The position numbers were made by a program, and so were the translations under genes. Of a stretch of 64,000 nucleotides of DNA, positions 52,316 through 61,212 are shown in pieces. The DNA lies in the NCBI GenBank assembly GCA_036677375.1, contig JAVBWO010000012.1, positions 1-64,000 on the forward strand, read 5' to 3'. The stretch's first letter is position 1, and each line of letters starts with the position of its first letter. The notes under the pieces are model-generated. The model saw nothing but the letters and a program-made list of their open reading frames with translations. It was not told the DNA's origin and did not search any database. The DNA comes from JAVBWO01 sp036677375 (GTDB lineage Bacteria > Bacillota > Dehalobacteriia > UBA4068 > UBA4997).

Positions 52316-52344
52316 TTGCATTTTCCTTTTACACATGCTAAAAT
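52316..52344 (+). promoter_or_regulatory. Promoter of rpsT
   Basis: TTGCAT at 52316-52321, a 17-nt spacer and TAAAAT at 52339-52344; the start is near 52351, with a leader of about 54 nt. Confidence 0.75.
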
Positions 52345-52404
52345 AGTTTTGTTTGTTTGATAATTTAATCTTTATATATATATTTTCGCTGAGGAGGTGA
52401 AATT

Positions 52405-52665
52405 ATGCCCAATATCAAATCCGCAAAAAAGCGTGTTCTCGTCGCTGAGGTACGCCGGCAAAAGAATGCTGCCGATAAATCCACGATGAAAACTGCCGTA
52501 AAAAAATTCGAAACCGCAGCTGCTGCCGGCAACAAAGAAGAAGCTGGCGTTTTGTTGAAGCAAGCTTTAAGAACGCTGGATAAAACCGCCAGCAAAGGCG
52601 TCATTCATAAAAATACTGCTGCACGTCAAAAGTCTCGCTTGACCAAGCGGGCCAATCAGATGTAA
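52405..52665 (+). CDS. rpsT: 30S ribosomal protein S20
   Basis: An 86-residue basic helical protein that binds 16S rRNA. MPNIKSAKKRVLVAEVRRQ at the start, a central Ala-rich helix and the C-terminal KGVIHKNTAARQKSRLTKR signature. ATG 52405 behind GAGGAGGTGA. Divergent from spoIIP and convergent with holA, as is common near comEC-holA in Firmicutes. One of two plus-strand genes. Confidence 0.98.
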   Translation: MPNIKSAKKRVLVAEVRRQKNAADKSTMKTAVKKFETAAAAGNKEEAGVLLKQALRTLDKTASKGVIHKNTAARQKSRLTKRANQM

Positions 52666-52699
52666 GTCTTTTCTTCTTTTGTTTTTCTTTTGTAGACAC

Positions 52700-52735
52700 A
52701 AAAGACCCTCCACATTTGTGGGGGGTCTTTTATTT
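52700..52735. terminator. Terminator between rpsT and holA
   Basis: Stem AAAAGACCC(T)CCACA/TGTGG(G)GGGTCTTTT followed by TATTTATAA on plus; A-rich on the other side, so it may act both ways for the convergent genes. Confidence 0.88.
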
Positions 52736-52936
52736 ATAACCTCAGTCCTATTCTCATTCTATTTTAGCCCATTGAACGTACAAGCGATGCGTGCGAAGCA
52801 AAAAACCGTATCTCTTTAGGTAGGATGGCACAATTCACAGACGGGTGTTCAATTTTTTCTCTTTGCTTTCTTTTGCCGCTTTGCTCTTTGCCGCCGTCTC
52901 CCCGAACCCCATCCCAATCACTACAATACAGGTAGA

Positions 52937-53992
52937 TCATTTCGTCAAAGCACATATCTGTAAAAGAGCCAAGTCCAGCGCGGCTTCAATGCCGGTGATA
53001 CCACGTTTGCTCTTATAGTCGGCCTGAAGCAGGATCTGCAAAACTTTTTTGATGCCCTCAGACCCTAAGCTTGCGGCCTGCCGGTAGACCTTGTCGATAA
53101 ACCAGGCCGAACTGCGCCCCGTGGCCTTCATAATCTCGCTATTGCCATAACCCTGGCTTTTCATGTCCTGCACCAGGAGCATAAAGCGAAAATGCCCCGC
53201 CAATATGGGAATGATGCTGTAAGGCCCTTCTTTTAAAAGGATATCTTCCAGGCAATAGCGGCTTTTCACAACATCGGACTGGGCCACCGCATCGATGAAA
53301 TTAAAAATGGTGGTTTGTATATTAACGCTGGCGATGGCTTGGACATCCTCTAGCGTAATGGTTTTATGTGATCCGGCATAGGTGGAGATCTTCTCAACCT
53401 CCCCTGCCAAAAAGGTCAGATCGTTGCCGGAACGGGCCACAAGCTCGAAGCCGGCCTGACCGTGCAAATTCTGCCCGCGGGAGCGGAAGGCGTCTTTCAA
53501 CCACATCTGCAAGGCTTCGCCCTGAACAGGCGCAAATTCCACCATTTCCCCCGTTTTGAGCAAGGTTTTCACTGTCTTTAAGGTCTTATTGGGCTTTTCC
53601 TCCGATGCGAGGATAAAAACCAGGCAGGTGGAAGTAACGGGGTGTGTCAGATATTCCAAAAGGACGGCGCCGTCTCCTTTGTTTTTTTCCTCAACCCCTT
53701 CGGGATTTTTTTTGTTTAGGCTGAACCATGGAGCATTTTTTACGATCACCAGTTTGTTTTCCGCAAAAAAGGAAGCGGTGCCGGCGGCTAAGATCACTTG
53801 TGCGGCAGTGGTTTCCTGACCGTCCAGCTTTTCTAAATTAAAAGCGCTGTCGCCGCCCGGAGCTATGGCTGCCGTGAGTTTTGCCACCGTTTCCTCCAGC
53901 AGATACCGCTCGGCGCCGTAAAAAAGGTATAGCGGCCTGAACTTGCCCGCTGCGATCTCCTGCCAAAGTTTTGTATGCATCGTTAAAACCAT
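52937..53992 (-). CDS. holA: DNA polymerase III delta subunit
   Basis: A 351-residue clamp-loader subunit. FRPLYLFYGAERYLLEETVAKL at the N-terminus, KLDGQETTAAQVILAAGTAS, NKLVIVKNAPWF and, in the C-terminal half, RSGNDLTFLAGEVEKISTYA and GITGIEAALDLALLQIC. It opens the beta clamp together with HolB and DnaX. The start is uncertain: ATG 53992 or 53980 (MHTKLWQEI), neither with a strong Shine-Dalgarno. Follows comEC after a 327-nt gap. Confidence 0.93.
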   Translation of the reverse strand: MVLTMHTKLWQEIAAGKFRPLYLFYGAERYLLEETVAKLTAAIAPGGDSAFNLEKLDGQETTAAQVILAAGTASFFAENKLVIVKNAPWFSLNKKNPEGVEEKNKGDGAVLLEYLTHPVTSTCLVFILASEEKPNKTLKTVKTLLKTGEMVEFAPVQGEALQMWLKDAFRSRGQNLHGQAGFELVARSGNDLTFLAGEVEKISTYAGSHKTITLEDVQAIASVNIQTTIFNFIDAVAQSDVVKSRYCLEDILLKEGPYSIIPILAGHFRFMLLVQDMKSQGYGNSEIMKATGRSSAWFIDKVYRQAASLGSEGIKKVLQILLQADYKSKRGITGIEAALDLALLQICALTK

Positions 53993-54319
53993 CCAATCTG
54001 TTTCCGGTATTCATATCAATTGACATCATAAGAAATTCGCGGTATTTTAACCGCTTCCTGCTTCTTTTTAAATCTGTTTCTTTCTGCCGGCGACCGGTTG
54101 GGGAAAGGCGTCTTACCGTCTTATCCATGATCCCATTGGCATGGCCCTGCCATATATCATAGCGAACAGGCCAAGAACATCGCAAAACTGAAAATTCCCG
54201 AGCCGCTGCCGAACGCACCTCAGTACAGCGCGCCTACCACACAGACAATAAAACACGGCAAAACCGCCGCAACTTTGCGAACCGTATCACCCGTATCCAT
54301 AAAAAACAGATCCAAGCAT
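53993..54319. other. 327-nt gap between comEC and holA with a UGA-interrupted short frame
   Basis: On the minus strand, ATG 54300 opens 26 codons ending in a hydrophobic stretch (VAAVLPCFIVCVVGALY), then TGA (54222-54220); the same frame continues through GAFGSGSGIFSFAMFLACSL to a stop about 21 codons later. In Bacillus the small membrane gene yqzM lies at this place. There is no good ribosome binding site, so I do not call a gene. No promoter or terminator is clear. Confidence 0.4.
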
Positions 54320-56695
54320 CTATTGCAGATAGGTGTCCACCTGTAACGTCTGGCCGTCGCTTATAAAGGTAACGGCTCCCATTTCGTCGGTACGGTATAC
54401 CGGGATCTCTCTGTCCCTCCAATACTGGATGACCACCGCCGCGGGGTGGCCGTAAGAATTGTTTGCTCCTACGCTGATCATCACAGCTTGCGGTAAAAAA
54501 GCATCGTACAAATGTTGGCTGAAGCTGTCCTTGCTGCCATGGTGAGCCATTTCCACCACTTCGATGTCCTGCGGCGCGTCAAGAGGCAGCCCTTCTAGAA
54601 CCTCTTCACCCGCGTCGCCTGTGAATAGGAAATCCGTATCGCCATAGTGAAGCAGCATGACCAGTGAATCGTCATTCACTTCCCCGGCTCCCGGATCGTC
54701 AGGCGCCAGAACCTCCATGGTAATATTCTGTTCTAAATATAGCGTCGTCCCTTTGCCAATGGTCTGCCAGGGAATATTTTCTTCCTCCGAGGCAGAGATC
54801 AGCTCTTTTTGTAGTTCGATATCCTGAAAGCCTTCCCCCGTCAAAAGCAGATCCACCGGCATGGATTTCATCACCGCCAAAAGACCGCCCATATGGTCGC
54901 TGTGGGGGTGCGTATTGATGATGGTCTCCACATCGGTGACTCCTTCCTGAGCCAAATAAGGCAAAATAATATTATAACCTGTAGAGGAAAGGTTTTGTCC
55001 GCTGCCGCCCCCTCCGTCGATCAAGATCTGCTGATTGCCCGGCGTCTCAATAACAATGGCCGTTCCCTGCCCCACATCCAAATAGGTCACTTTAAGGTTG
55101 CCGGTAGAATGAACGGAGACCGTCATGAAGAAAAGCGCCAAGGCAAGGCAGGTCAGAAGCGAGGTTCTTGGCAGCTTCTTTTTGGTTAAATAAGGTATGA
55201 AGAGACACAGAACATAGTAAAGAGCCATACTTAATACACCAGGGGTGGCTACTCTGCGCCAGGCCAGCGGCACCTGGTTGCACCAGGCCGCGACATTTAC
55301 CATACCTTGCACAAGGGTACCGGCAAAATGCAGGAAAGGAACGTCCAGCCCCAATAAGGAGATGGGTAAAGAAAGCAACCCCGCGATCACGGTGATACCG
55401 GCAGCAAAAACCGCTAAGGGCGACAGGAGAATGCCCAGAAGGGTCACCACATGGAAGTTATAGGCCGTGATGGGAATGGTGGCCAACTGGGCCGCCATAG
55501 CCGTCGCCAGGGCTTTGCCCCAAAAACCTTTCTTGGGAAAGAGCTTTTCCATAGCAGGCGTCAGGTAAAACATCCCCGCAATGGCCAAAAAGGACAATTG
55601 AAAACCGATATCAAAAAGAAACTGCGGCTGCCAAATGAGACAAACGCCGAAGGCCACGGCCAAAGCCGTCCAGCCGTCCTTTTCCTCCCCCAAGCAAAAG
55701 GCCAGCATGCCTACAATGCACATAATAAAAGCCCTGGTCACAGAGGGCGTAAATCCAGCCATCATGCAATATAAAAGAACCGGCAATGTGGCAACCAAAG
55801 CATAGAGCCAGCGCTTTAGTTTCAAAAGCCTGGCCAGTCCGGTTCCCAAAAGCAAGATAAAGCCGATATGCAGTCCGGAAACGGCAAATACATGCATGAT
55901 CCCTGTTTGGGAAAGGATGGCTTTGTCGCTTTTGTCCAGACCGGTCTTATCGCCGAATAAGATGCCTACCATATAATTTTTTTGCTGATCCGGCAATGTT
56001 GCCAGGTTGGCCTCGATCCTGTCCTTGAGCTTCATGGCAAAGGCCATCAAGGCGTTGCCCCGGTTTTCGCCCGTTGGGGTGACGGAGCCGTTATAAGTAG
56101 CATAGATCTTGGTGATGGTGCCCTGCCGCAGCAAATATTTTTCATAATCGAAGCCCCCGGGATTGGTGAGAGCGGCACTCTTGGCGATCTTTCCTGTTAC
56201 TTTTACCACATCGCCATAGGCATAATCTCCCGGCATAGCATAAACCATGGCATTGCCCTGCCAGTGATAGGAGTCCTCCGGCTCCAGTATGAACGTATAT
56301 TGGCTGTTGGAACGGCTGACCATATCGACAATACGCCCGGTAACGGCCACCCTGCTGCCGGCTGCCGGCTTTGCCGCCTCAAGGCGCGGCTGATAATCCA
56401 TACTGAACCAGAAAACGCCTAAAAGACAGGCGACAATCAATAAAAAAGTGTGCCATTTTTTAAAAAACGCCAGGAACAGACAAAGAAAAGCCCCTGCCAC
56501 AAGACCCGTCAGCATCATTTTTCCGGGCAAAAACAGATTGCCCAATGCAATGCCAAGGGCAAAGAAAACGACAGTTACTGCCAGCGGCCGGGAATGCCAG
56601 ATATCTGAAAAGATTTGAAAGCAGTGGTTTTCCCCGCCGCAGCTCTTTTTATGCTGCCTTTGTTGCTGATTCCGCTTATTCCACTTATTCCACAC
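54320..56695 (-). CDS. comEC: DNA uptake channel protein ComEC/Rec2
   Basis: A 791-residue membrane protein for passage of transforming single-stranded DNA. N-terminal hydrophobic segments and DUF4131-like OB region (ILEPEDSYHWQGNAMVYA), a competence domain with many transmembrane helices (HVFAVSGLHIGFILLLG, MAGFTPSVTRAFIMCIVGM), and a C-terminal metallo-beta-lactamase domain: YLDVGQGTAIVIETPGNQQI, NTHPHSDHMGGL and FTGDAGEE, MAHHGSKDSFS. The GTG at 56695 is 8 nt behind AGGA and overlaps the comEA stop by 11 nt. The upstream operon partner is comEA. Confidence 0.96.
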   Translation of the reverse strand: MWNKWNKRNQQQRQHKKSCGGENHCFQIFSDIWHSRPLAVTVVFFALGIALGNLFLPGKMMLTGLVAGAFLCLFLAFFKKWHTFLLIVACLLGVFWFSMDYQPRLEAAKPAAGSRVAVTGRIVDMVSRSNSQYTFILEPEDSYHWQGNAMVYAMPGDYAYGDVVKVTGKIAKSAALTNPGGFDYEKYLLRQGTITKIYATYNGSVTPTGENRGNALMAFAMKLKDRIEANLATLPDQQKNYMVGILFGDKTGLDKSDKAILSQTGIMHVFAVSGLHIGFILLLGTGLARLLKLKRWLYALVATLPVLLYCMMAGFTPSVTRAFIMCIVGMLAFCLGEEKDGWTALAVAFGVCLIWQPQFLFDIGFQLSFLAIAGMFYLTPAMEKLFPKKGFWGKALATAMAAQLATIPITAYNFHVVTLLGILLSPLAVFAAGITVIAGLLSLPISLLGLDVPFLHFAGTLVQGMVNVAAWCNQVPLAWRRVATPGVLSMALYYVLCLFIPYLTKKKLPRTSLLTCLALALFFMTVSVHSTGNLKVTYLDVGQGTAIVIETPGNQQILIDGGGGSGQNLSSTGYNIILPYLAQEGVTDVETIINTHPHSDHMGGLLAVMKSMPVDLLLTGEGFQDIELQKELISASEEENIPWQTIGKGTTLYLEQNITMEVLAPDDPGAGEVNDDSLVMLLHYGDTDFLFTGDAGEEVLEGLPLDAPQDIEVVEMAHHGSKDSFSQHLYDAFLPQAVMISVGANNSYGHPAAVVIQYWRDREIPVYRTDEMGAVTFISDGQTLQVDTYLQ

Positions 56696-57056
56696 AGATA
56701 TATTCCTGCACTTTCTCGTAGGTTGCCTTACCGATGCCTTTGACCTTCATCAGATCCTCCTTATCCATAAAGGGGCCGTTGGCCTCCTGGTAATCCAGAA
56801 TGGCCTGCGCCTTCACCGGTCCGATACCGGGCAAAACCTGCAATTCCTCCAAGGTTGCCTCATTAATATTCAGTAAGCCGTTTTTGCTTTGCATTAATAC
56901 ACCGACATCCGAGACTTCAGGCTGCGCCACAATGCCACCCAAGGCTTGCGGCTCCTTAAGAACAGTATTCTGATAAAAAAAACGGCCGGCGCCAATGCAG
57001 AGCAGGAGAAAAAGCAGCGCGGTCAAAACCTTCATTTGCCGGTCAAAACCTTTCAT
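56685..57056 (-). CDS. comEA: Competence protein ComEA (short form)
   Basis: A 123-residue membrane-anchored DNA-binding protein: transmembrane helix at about 9-28 (VLTALLFLLLCIGAGRFFY), a linker of ~35 residues and tandem helix-hairpin-helix motifs (LLNINEATLEELQVLPGIG, DLMKVKGIGKATYEKV). The SLBB domain found in longer ComEA proteins is missing. ATG 57056 lies behind GGGAGGGGAG. The first codons contain a direct duplication (ATGAAAGGTTTTGACCG and ATGAAGGTTTTGACCG), so a second ATG at 57035 gives MKVLTAL. Overlaps comEC. Confidence 0.93.
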   Translation of the reverse strand: MKGFDRQMKVLTALLFLLLCIGAGRFFYQNTVLKEPQALGGIVAQPEVSDVGVLMQSKNGLLNINEATLEELQVLPGIGPVKAQAILDYQEANGPFMDKEDLMKVKGIGKATYEKVQEYICVE

Positions 57057-57271
57057 GCTTCTCCCCTCCCATCGCATTTCATTCTTTCATCTCTTTTCCG
57101 AAATCTGTATGACGTAAAAGAATCCCAAACTTTATTATCACAGAAAAGACCGGGCTTATTGTAGCGGCCGATGCAATGCTATGATAAACTTTCTTAATAA
57201 TTTAGCACAAGGAACGCTTTTCTCCTGCCAAATTTCTACAATATTGTACATTTATTTGCAAGGCTACAACA

Positions 57272-57318
57272 AAAGAGAAGCCCCCAATCATCGCAATGCT
57301 GCTGCAATTGGGGGCTGG
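57272..57318 (-). terminator. Terminator of leuS
   Basis: Stem AGCCCCCAAT/ATTGGGGGCT around a 17-nt loop that can itself fold, followed on the minus strand by TCTCTTTTGTTG. The T-run is imperfect. Confidence 0.75.
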
Positions 57319-57376
57319 CTGGTGAACACAAGTTTTCTGAGGGTCATATAAAAGCAATTTCCGCTTTATTTGCTGA

Positions 57377-59842
57377 TTATTTTACCACCAAATTGACCAA
57401 TTTATTGGGAACGACAATGACTTTAACCAAATTCTTGCCCCCCAGCCATTTGTTCAAGTTGGCGTGGGACCGGATCAATGCTTCCAGGTCGGCTTGAGAC
57501 AAACCGTTAGGGGCCAGGATCTTGTCTCTCAGCTTGCCGTTGGCCTGCACCACGATCTCCACTTCATCCTGCACCAAGGCGTCCTTATCATATTGTGGCC
57601 AGCTTTGCTTATGCACGCTGCCCTTTTGGCCGATGCCTTGCCACATTTCTTCCGCGATATGCGGCGCGAAAGGAGCCATTAAGAGGATCAGCATTTGGGC
57701 GGCTTCCTTCAAAACATCGCTGTTGACCGTATCGCCTTTGGCTTCCCGGTAATCCGCTATGGCGTTGACCATTTCCATAATGCCGGAAATAGCGGTGTTG
57801 AAATTGAAGCGCTGGCCGATATCCTCGCCCACCCGTTTTACCGTTAAATGGGTCATACGGCGCAGCTTCTTGGCATCGGCATCCATTTCGCCGCAGCCGG
57901 CGGGCAGTTCGTTGATCCCTTCAACGATGCGCCATAACCGATTTAAGAAGCGGAAACAGCCTTCTACCGCCGAATCGTTCCATTCCAGATCGCGCTCGGG
58001 CGGCGCGGCAAACAAAATAAATAAACGGGCGGTATCGGCGCCGTATTTTTTGATGATCTCTTCCGGGCTTACCACATTGCCTTTGCTCTTGGACATCTTG
58101 CTGCCGTCTTTTAAGACCATGCCTTGCGTCAAGAGATTTTCAAAAGGCTCCTCCACCGAGACCAGCCCCATATCATAAAGGGCTTTGGTGAAGAAACGGG
58201 CATACATCAAATGCAAAATGGCGTGCTCCACGCCGCCGATATATTGATCCACATTCATCCAATAATCGGTTTTGGCCTTATCCCAAGGCGCGTCGTCATT
58301 TCTTGCGTCACAATAGCGCAGATAATACCAGGAAGAACAAACAAAGGTATCCATGGTATCCGTTTCCCGCCGGGCAGGACCGCCGCAAACAGGACAGGTG
58401 GTCTCCAGAAAGCTTTTGCTGCTCTTCAGGGGTGAATCGCCGGAAGGCAAAAATTCCACATCTGTCGGCAAAAATACCGGCAATTGGTCTTCCGGAACCG
58501 GAACCGCACCACAGTGGTCGCAATAGACGATAGGAATGGGGGCGCCCCAATAGCGCTGCCGGGAAATGAGCCAATCCCGCAGGCGGTAATTGATGACCCG
58601 TTTGCCTTTGCCTTTTTCTTCCAGGAGATCGGCAATGGCGGAAAGCCCCTCTTTCAAGTTGGCCATACCGTCAAATTTACCGGAATTGACCAAGTATCCT
58701 TCGTCCACATAGGCCGTAGAAAGCGTGTCTTGCGGTTTTCCCTTTTCAGGCGCGATAACTTCCCGGATGGCAAGGCCGTATTTGGTGGCAAATTCAAAGT
58801 CGCGCTGGTCATGGGCAGGAACCCCCATGACGGCCCCGGTGCCGTAATCCATCAGAACATAGTTGGTGATCCAGATGGGCACATTCTCCCCGTTAGCGGG
58901 ATTGACGGCATAAGCGCCGATGAACATCCCCTCTTTTTCTAAAGAACTGGAAGTCCTATCAATATTGGAAAGTTGCTGCACTTTTTTGATAAAGGCTTTG
59001 ACATCCGCTTCATAGGGTGTGCCGTCGGTAAGCTTGGCTACCATGGGATGCTCCGGCGCCAGAACCATATAAGTGACGCCGAAGATAGTATCCACACGGG
59101 TAGTGAATACCGGCAGCGGATCGCCGGCCTCCGTTTCAAAGACCGCTTCTACCCCAACACTCCGGCCGATCCAGTTATTCTGCATGGTCTTGACCTTTTC
59201 CGGCCAGCCGGGCAACTTATCCAGGTCATCTAAAAGACGCTGGGCATATTGGGTAATGGAGAAGAACCATTGTTCCAGCTGTTTTTTATCCACGGGGGTA
59301 CCGCAGCGCTCGCAGACGCCCTCGTCCACTACCTGTTCATTAGCCAAAACGGTAGCGCAGGAAGGGCACCAGTTGACATAAGCGCCCTTTTTATAGGCCA
59401 GGCCTTTTTTATAGAGTTGCAGAAATAGCCACTGAGTCCATTTATAATAATCAGGCAGGCAAGTGGTGACTTCCCGTCGCCAGTCATAGCTTAGGCCTAA
59501 GGATTTCAGCTGCTTTTTCATGGTGGCGATATTGCTCTTGGTCCAATCAGCAGGGAATATTTTTCTCTGGATGGCGGCATTCTCAGCCGGCAGTCCAAAG
59601 GAGTCCCAGCCCATGGGATGCAAGACATTGTAGCCCTGCATGGTTTTATAGCGGGCTACGACGTCGCCGATGGAATAGTTCCGCACATGTCCCATGTGCA
59701 AATTGCCGGAGGGATAAGGAAACATCTCCAAAAGATAATATTTTTCTTTTTGGGGGTCCTCCTCCACATGGAAAACTGCGTTGTCTTCCCATTCCTTTTG
59801 CCATTTGCTTTCGATCCCGGCAAAGTTATACTTTTTATCCAC
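57377..59842 (-). CDS. leuS: Leucyl-tRNA synthetase
   Basis: An 821-residue class I synthetase. The HIGH-type motif is in PYPSGNLHMGHVRNY, followed by MGWDSFGLPAENAA; the editing domain contains TRVDTIFGVTYMVLAPEHP; KMSKS is at GSKMSKSKGNVVSPEE. A zinc-type Cys pair (CPSC) and CERCG lie in the insertion near residues 158-180. The GTG start at 59842 is 8 nt behind AGGAGG. Monocistronic by its promoter and terminator; no leucine T-box precedes it. Confidence 0.98.
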   Translation of the reverse strand: MDKKYNFAGIESKWQKEWEDNAVFHVEEDPQKEKYYLLEMFPYPSGNLHMGHVRNYSIGDVVARYKTMQGYNVLHPMGWDSFGLPAENAAIQRKIFPADWTKSNIATMKKQLKSLGLSYDWRREVTTCLPDYYKWTQWLFLQLYKKGLAYKKGAYVNWCPSCATVLANEQVVDEGVCERCGTPVDKKQLEQWFFSITQYAQRLLDDLDKLPGWPEKVKTMQNNWIGRSVGVEAVFETEAGDPLPVFTTRVDTIFGVTYMVLAPEHPMVAKLTDGTPYEADVKAFIKKVQQLSNIDRTSSSLEKEGMFIGAYAVNPANGENVPIWITNYVLMDYGTGAVMGVPAHDQRDFEFATKYGLAIREVIAPEKGKPQDTLSTAYVDEGYLVNSGKFDGMANLKEGLSAIADLLEEKGKGKRVINYRLRDWLISRQRYWGAPIPIVYCDHCGAVPVPEDQLPVFLPTDVEFLPSGDSPLKSSKSFLETTCPVCGGPARRETDTMDTFVCSSWYYLRYCDARNDDAPWDKAKTDYWMNVDQYIGGVEHAILHLMYARFFTKALYDMGLVSVEEPFENLLTQGMVLKDGSKMSKSKGNVVSPEEIIKKYGADTARLFILFAAPPERDLEWNDSAVEGCFRFLNRLWRIVEGINELPAGCGEMDADAKKLRRMTHLTVKRVGEDIGQRFNFNTAISGIMEMVNAIADYREAKGDTVNSDVLKEAAQMLILLMAPFAPHIAEEMWQGIGQKGSVHKQSWPQYDKDALVQDEVEIVVQANGKLRDKILAPNGLSQADLEALIRSHANLNKWLGGKNLVKVIVVPNKLVNLVVK

Positions 59843-59902
59843 CTATAAGACCTCCTGATTGCTCATTGTATGAATTGTATGATGCGTAAACCCCATTTAA
59901 AT

Positions 59903-59931
59903 ATTTTACTTGATTTCCATTTTTAATTCAA
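59903..59931 (-). promoter_or_regulatory. Promoter of leuS
   Basis: TTGAAT at 59931-59926, a 17-nt spacer and TAAAAT at 59908-59903. The short leader contains a tandem ATTGTATGA repeat; no riboswitch fold is visible. Confidence 0.75.
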
Positions 59932-59948
59932 TATCTATTTATTATTTA

Positions 59949-59984
59949 CAAAAAAAGCAAGGGCGGATCGCAAAATCCGCCCTG
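59949..59984 (-). terminator. Intrinsic terminator of the grd operon
   Basis: Stem AGGGCGGAT/ATCCGCCCT with a 6-nt loop, then GCTTTTTTTG on the minus strand, about 20 nt behind the grdD stop; it marks grdD as the last gene. Confidence 0.93.
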
Positions 59985-60004
59985 CCTGATTCAAAAGCCG
60001 AAAT

Positions 60005-61174
60005 TTAGATATATTCCGCTTCTTTTAAAGCCACGACAGCAGCTTCCTTGTCTTCGGGAGCTACTAAAATGATAGGACCGGTGCAGCCCATGCCGCTTGT
60101 GGCATAGATGCCCTTTTTCCACAAAACCTGCACCGCATCTTCCAATTGCAGAATCTCGATACCGGGAATGTCGGCAGTCACCGGTTTGACCGGAGGAGCC
60201 GTCACAGTCTCCGCGGCGGCTGCCGGAGCGGCTGCCGCGCACAAAGAAGACAGCAATTCGTTCCAGCCGGCTTTTTTGACGGCTTTCATCTCGGCTTCCA
60301 CCTTTTGCAGCAATTTGCCTTTGGCACATTGGCCGGCATAAGCGATGGCTCCGGCGATAACAGGAGCCCCGGAAGCCCGGGATATAATGTTGATGATGCG
60401 GTCATAGCCTTCGCCAACGCCAGGGCCGTAGCCATCCCCCAGGGATTCATAACTACCACCGGTGGTAAATGCGGAAAAGACTTTCATCATCACATTACCG
60501 GTCAAGCTATCCATGACCATGATATCGGGAACGCCCTGCAAGAGGTCATTTCCACGCATGACCACGCCGCCGTCAGCACGAGCCGATTGGGTAAAGTGGA
60601 TGTCATAACCTTTTTCCTGCAATTTGGTCAAAGCACGCTCTACCTGACGGGCTCCGTCGATATTGAGGATTCCGATGGTAGGTTCCGCATTGCCGCAGGC
60701 TTTCGCCACAGCGATAGCATAGATAGCGTTTTTCAGCATGGCGACCACACGTTCCGTGGCGGAAGTACCGGTGGTATTGGCAATATGCATCAATCTGCCG
60801 GTACCGGGGGTTACGACTCTGCCCACGGTAGAAACGCCGATGGGAAAACTGTAGTGCATGGTAACGGCGGCATCCAGCTCACCGGATACCAGCATGGCGT
60901 CCATTACTTTGTGGGCTTCCTTATCATCAGCGGCTGCGACATGCACAAGACCTGTGGTATCTCCGTCGTAATCGCCGATGATAACCACTTGCAGGCTGCC
61001 GTTGCCATTCGTTTGCGCCAATTTGGCCCCGCGCACCAGTTCGGCTGCACCGTGCTCGCTGCCCAAAATGGTCAGCCCCACACGGGTGGCCTTACCACAG
61101 CTGCCGGTTTCCAAAGCAGTAGCCAGTTCTTCAAATATTTCACCAATGGTAGCATTGATGGTTGGTTGACTCAC
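60005..61174 (-). CDS. grdD: Glycine/sarcosine/betaine reductase component C, alpha subunit
   Basis: A 389-residue subunit of the acetyl-phosphate-forming component C, which takes the carboxymethyl group from the selenoprotein and releases acetyl phosphate. Recognised from IGEIFEELATALETGSCG, LTILGSEHGAAELVRGAK and STVGRVVTPGTGRLMHIAN. A Cys near residue 364 in SGMGCTGPIIL is the likely thiol site, by family knowledge. An Ala/Pro-rich linker (AAAAPAAAAETVTAPP) precedes the C-terminal domain. GTG 61174 is chosen (GGAGG 8 nt upstream); the GTG at 61183 lies inside that signal. 38 nt behind grdC. Confidence 0.95.
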   Translation of the reverse strand: MSQPTINATIGEIFEELATALETGSCGKATRVGLTILGSEHGAAELVRGAKLAQTNGNGSLQVVIIGDYDGDTTGLVHVAAADDKEAHKVMDAMLVSGELDAAVTMHYSFPIGVSTVGRVVTPGTGRLMHIANTTGTSATERVVAMLKNAIYAIAVAKACGNAEPTIGILNIDGARQVERALTKLQEKGYDIHFTQSARADGGVVMRGNDLLQGVPDIMVMDSLTGNVMMKVFSAFTTGGSYESLGDGYGPGVGEGYDRIINIISRASGAPVIAGAIAYAGQCAKGKLLQKVEAEMKAVKKAGWNELLSSLCAAAAPAAAAETVTAPPVKPVTADIPGIEILQLEDAVQVLWKKGIYATSGMGCTGPIILVAPEDKEAAVVALKEAEYI

Positions 61175-61212
61175 AATTTTCACCTCCTGATGGTTTTTAT
61201 GTGATCCGGCCC

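Noticed and set aside
59843..59948. T-box or other riboswitch in front of leuS
   Set aside because: The leader is too short and lacks the AGGGTGG T-box core; only a promoter is visible.
60146..61204. 352-codon plus-strand frame
   Set aside because: Lies fully antisense to grdD, is rich in His/Gly/Gln as expected from the mirrored codons, and matches no family.
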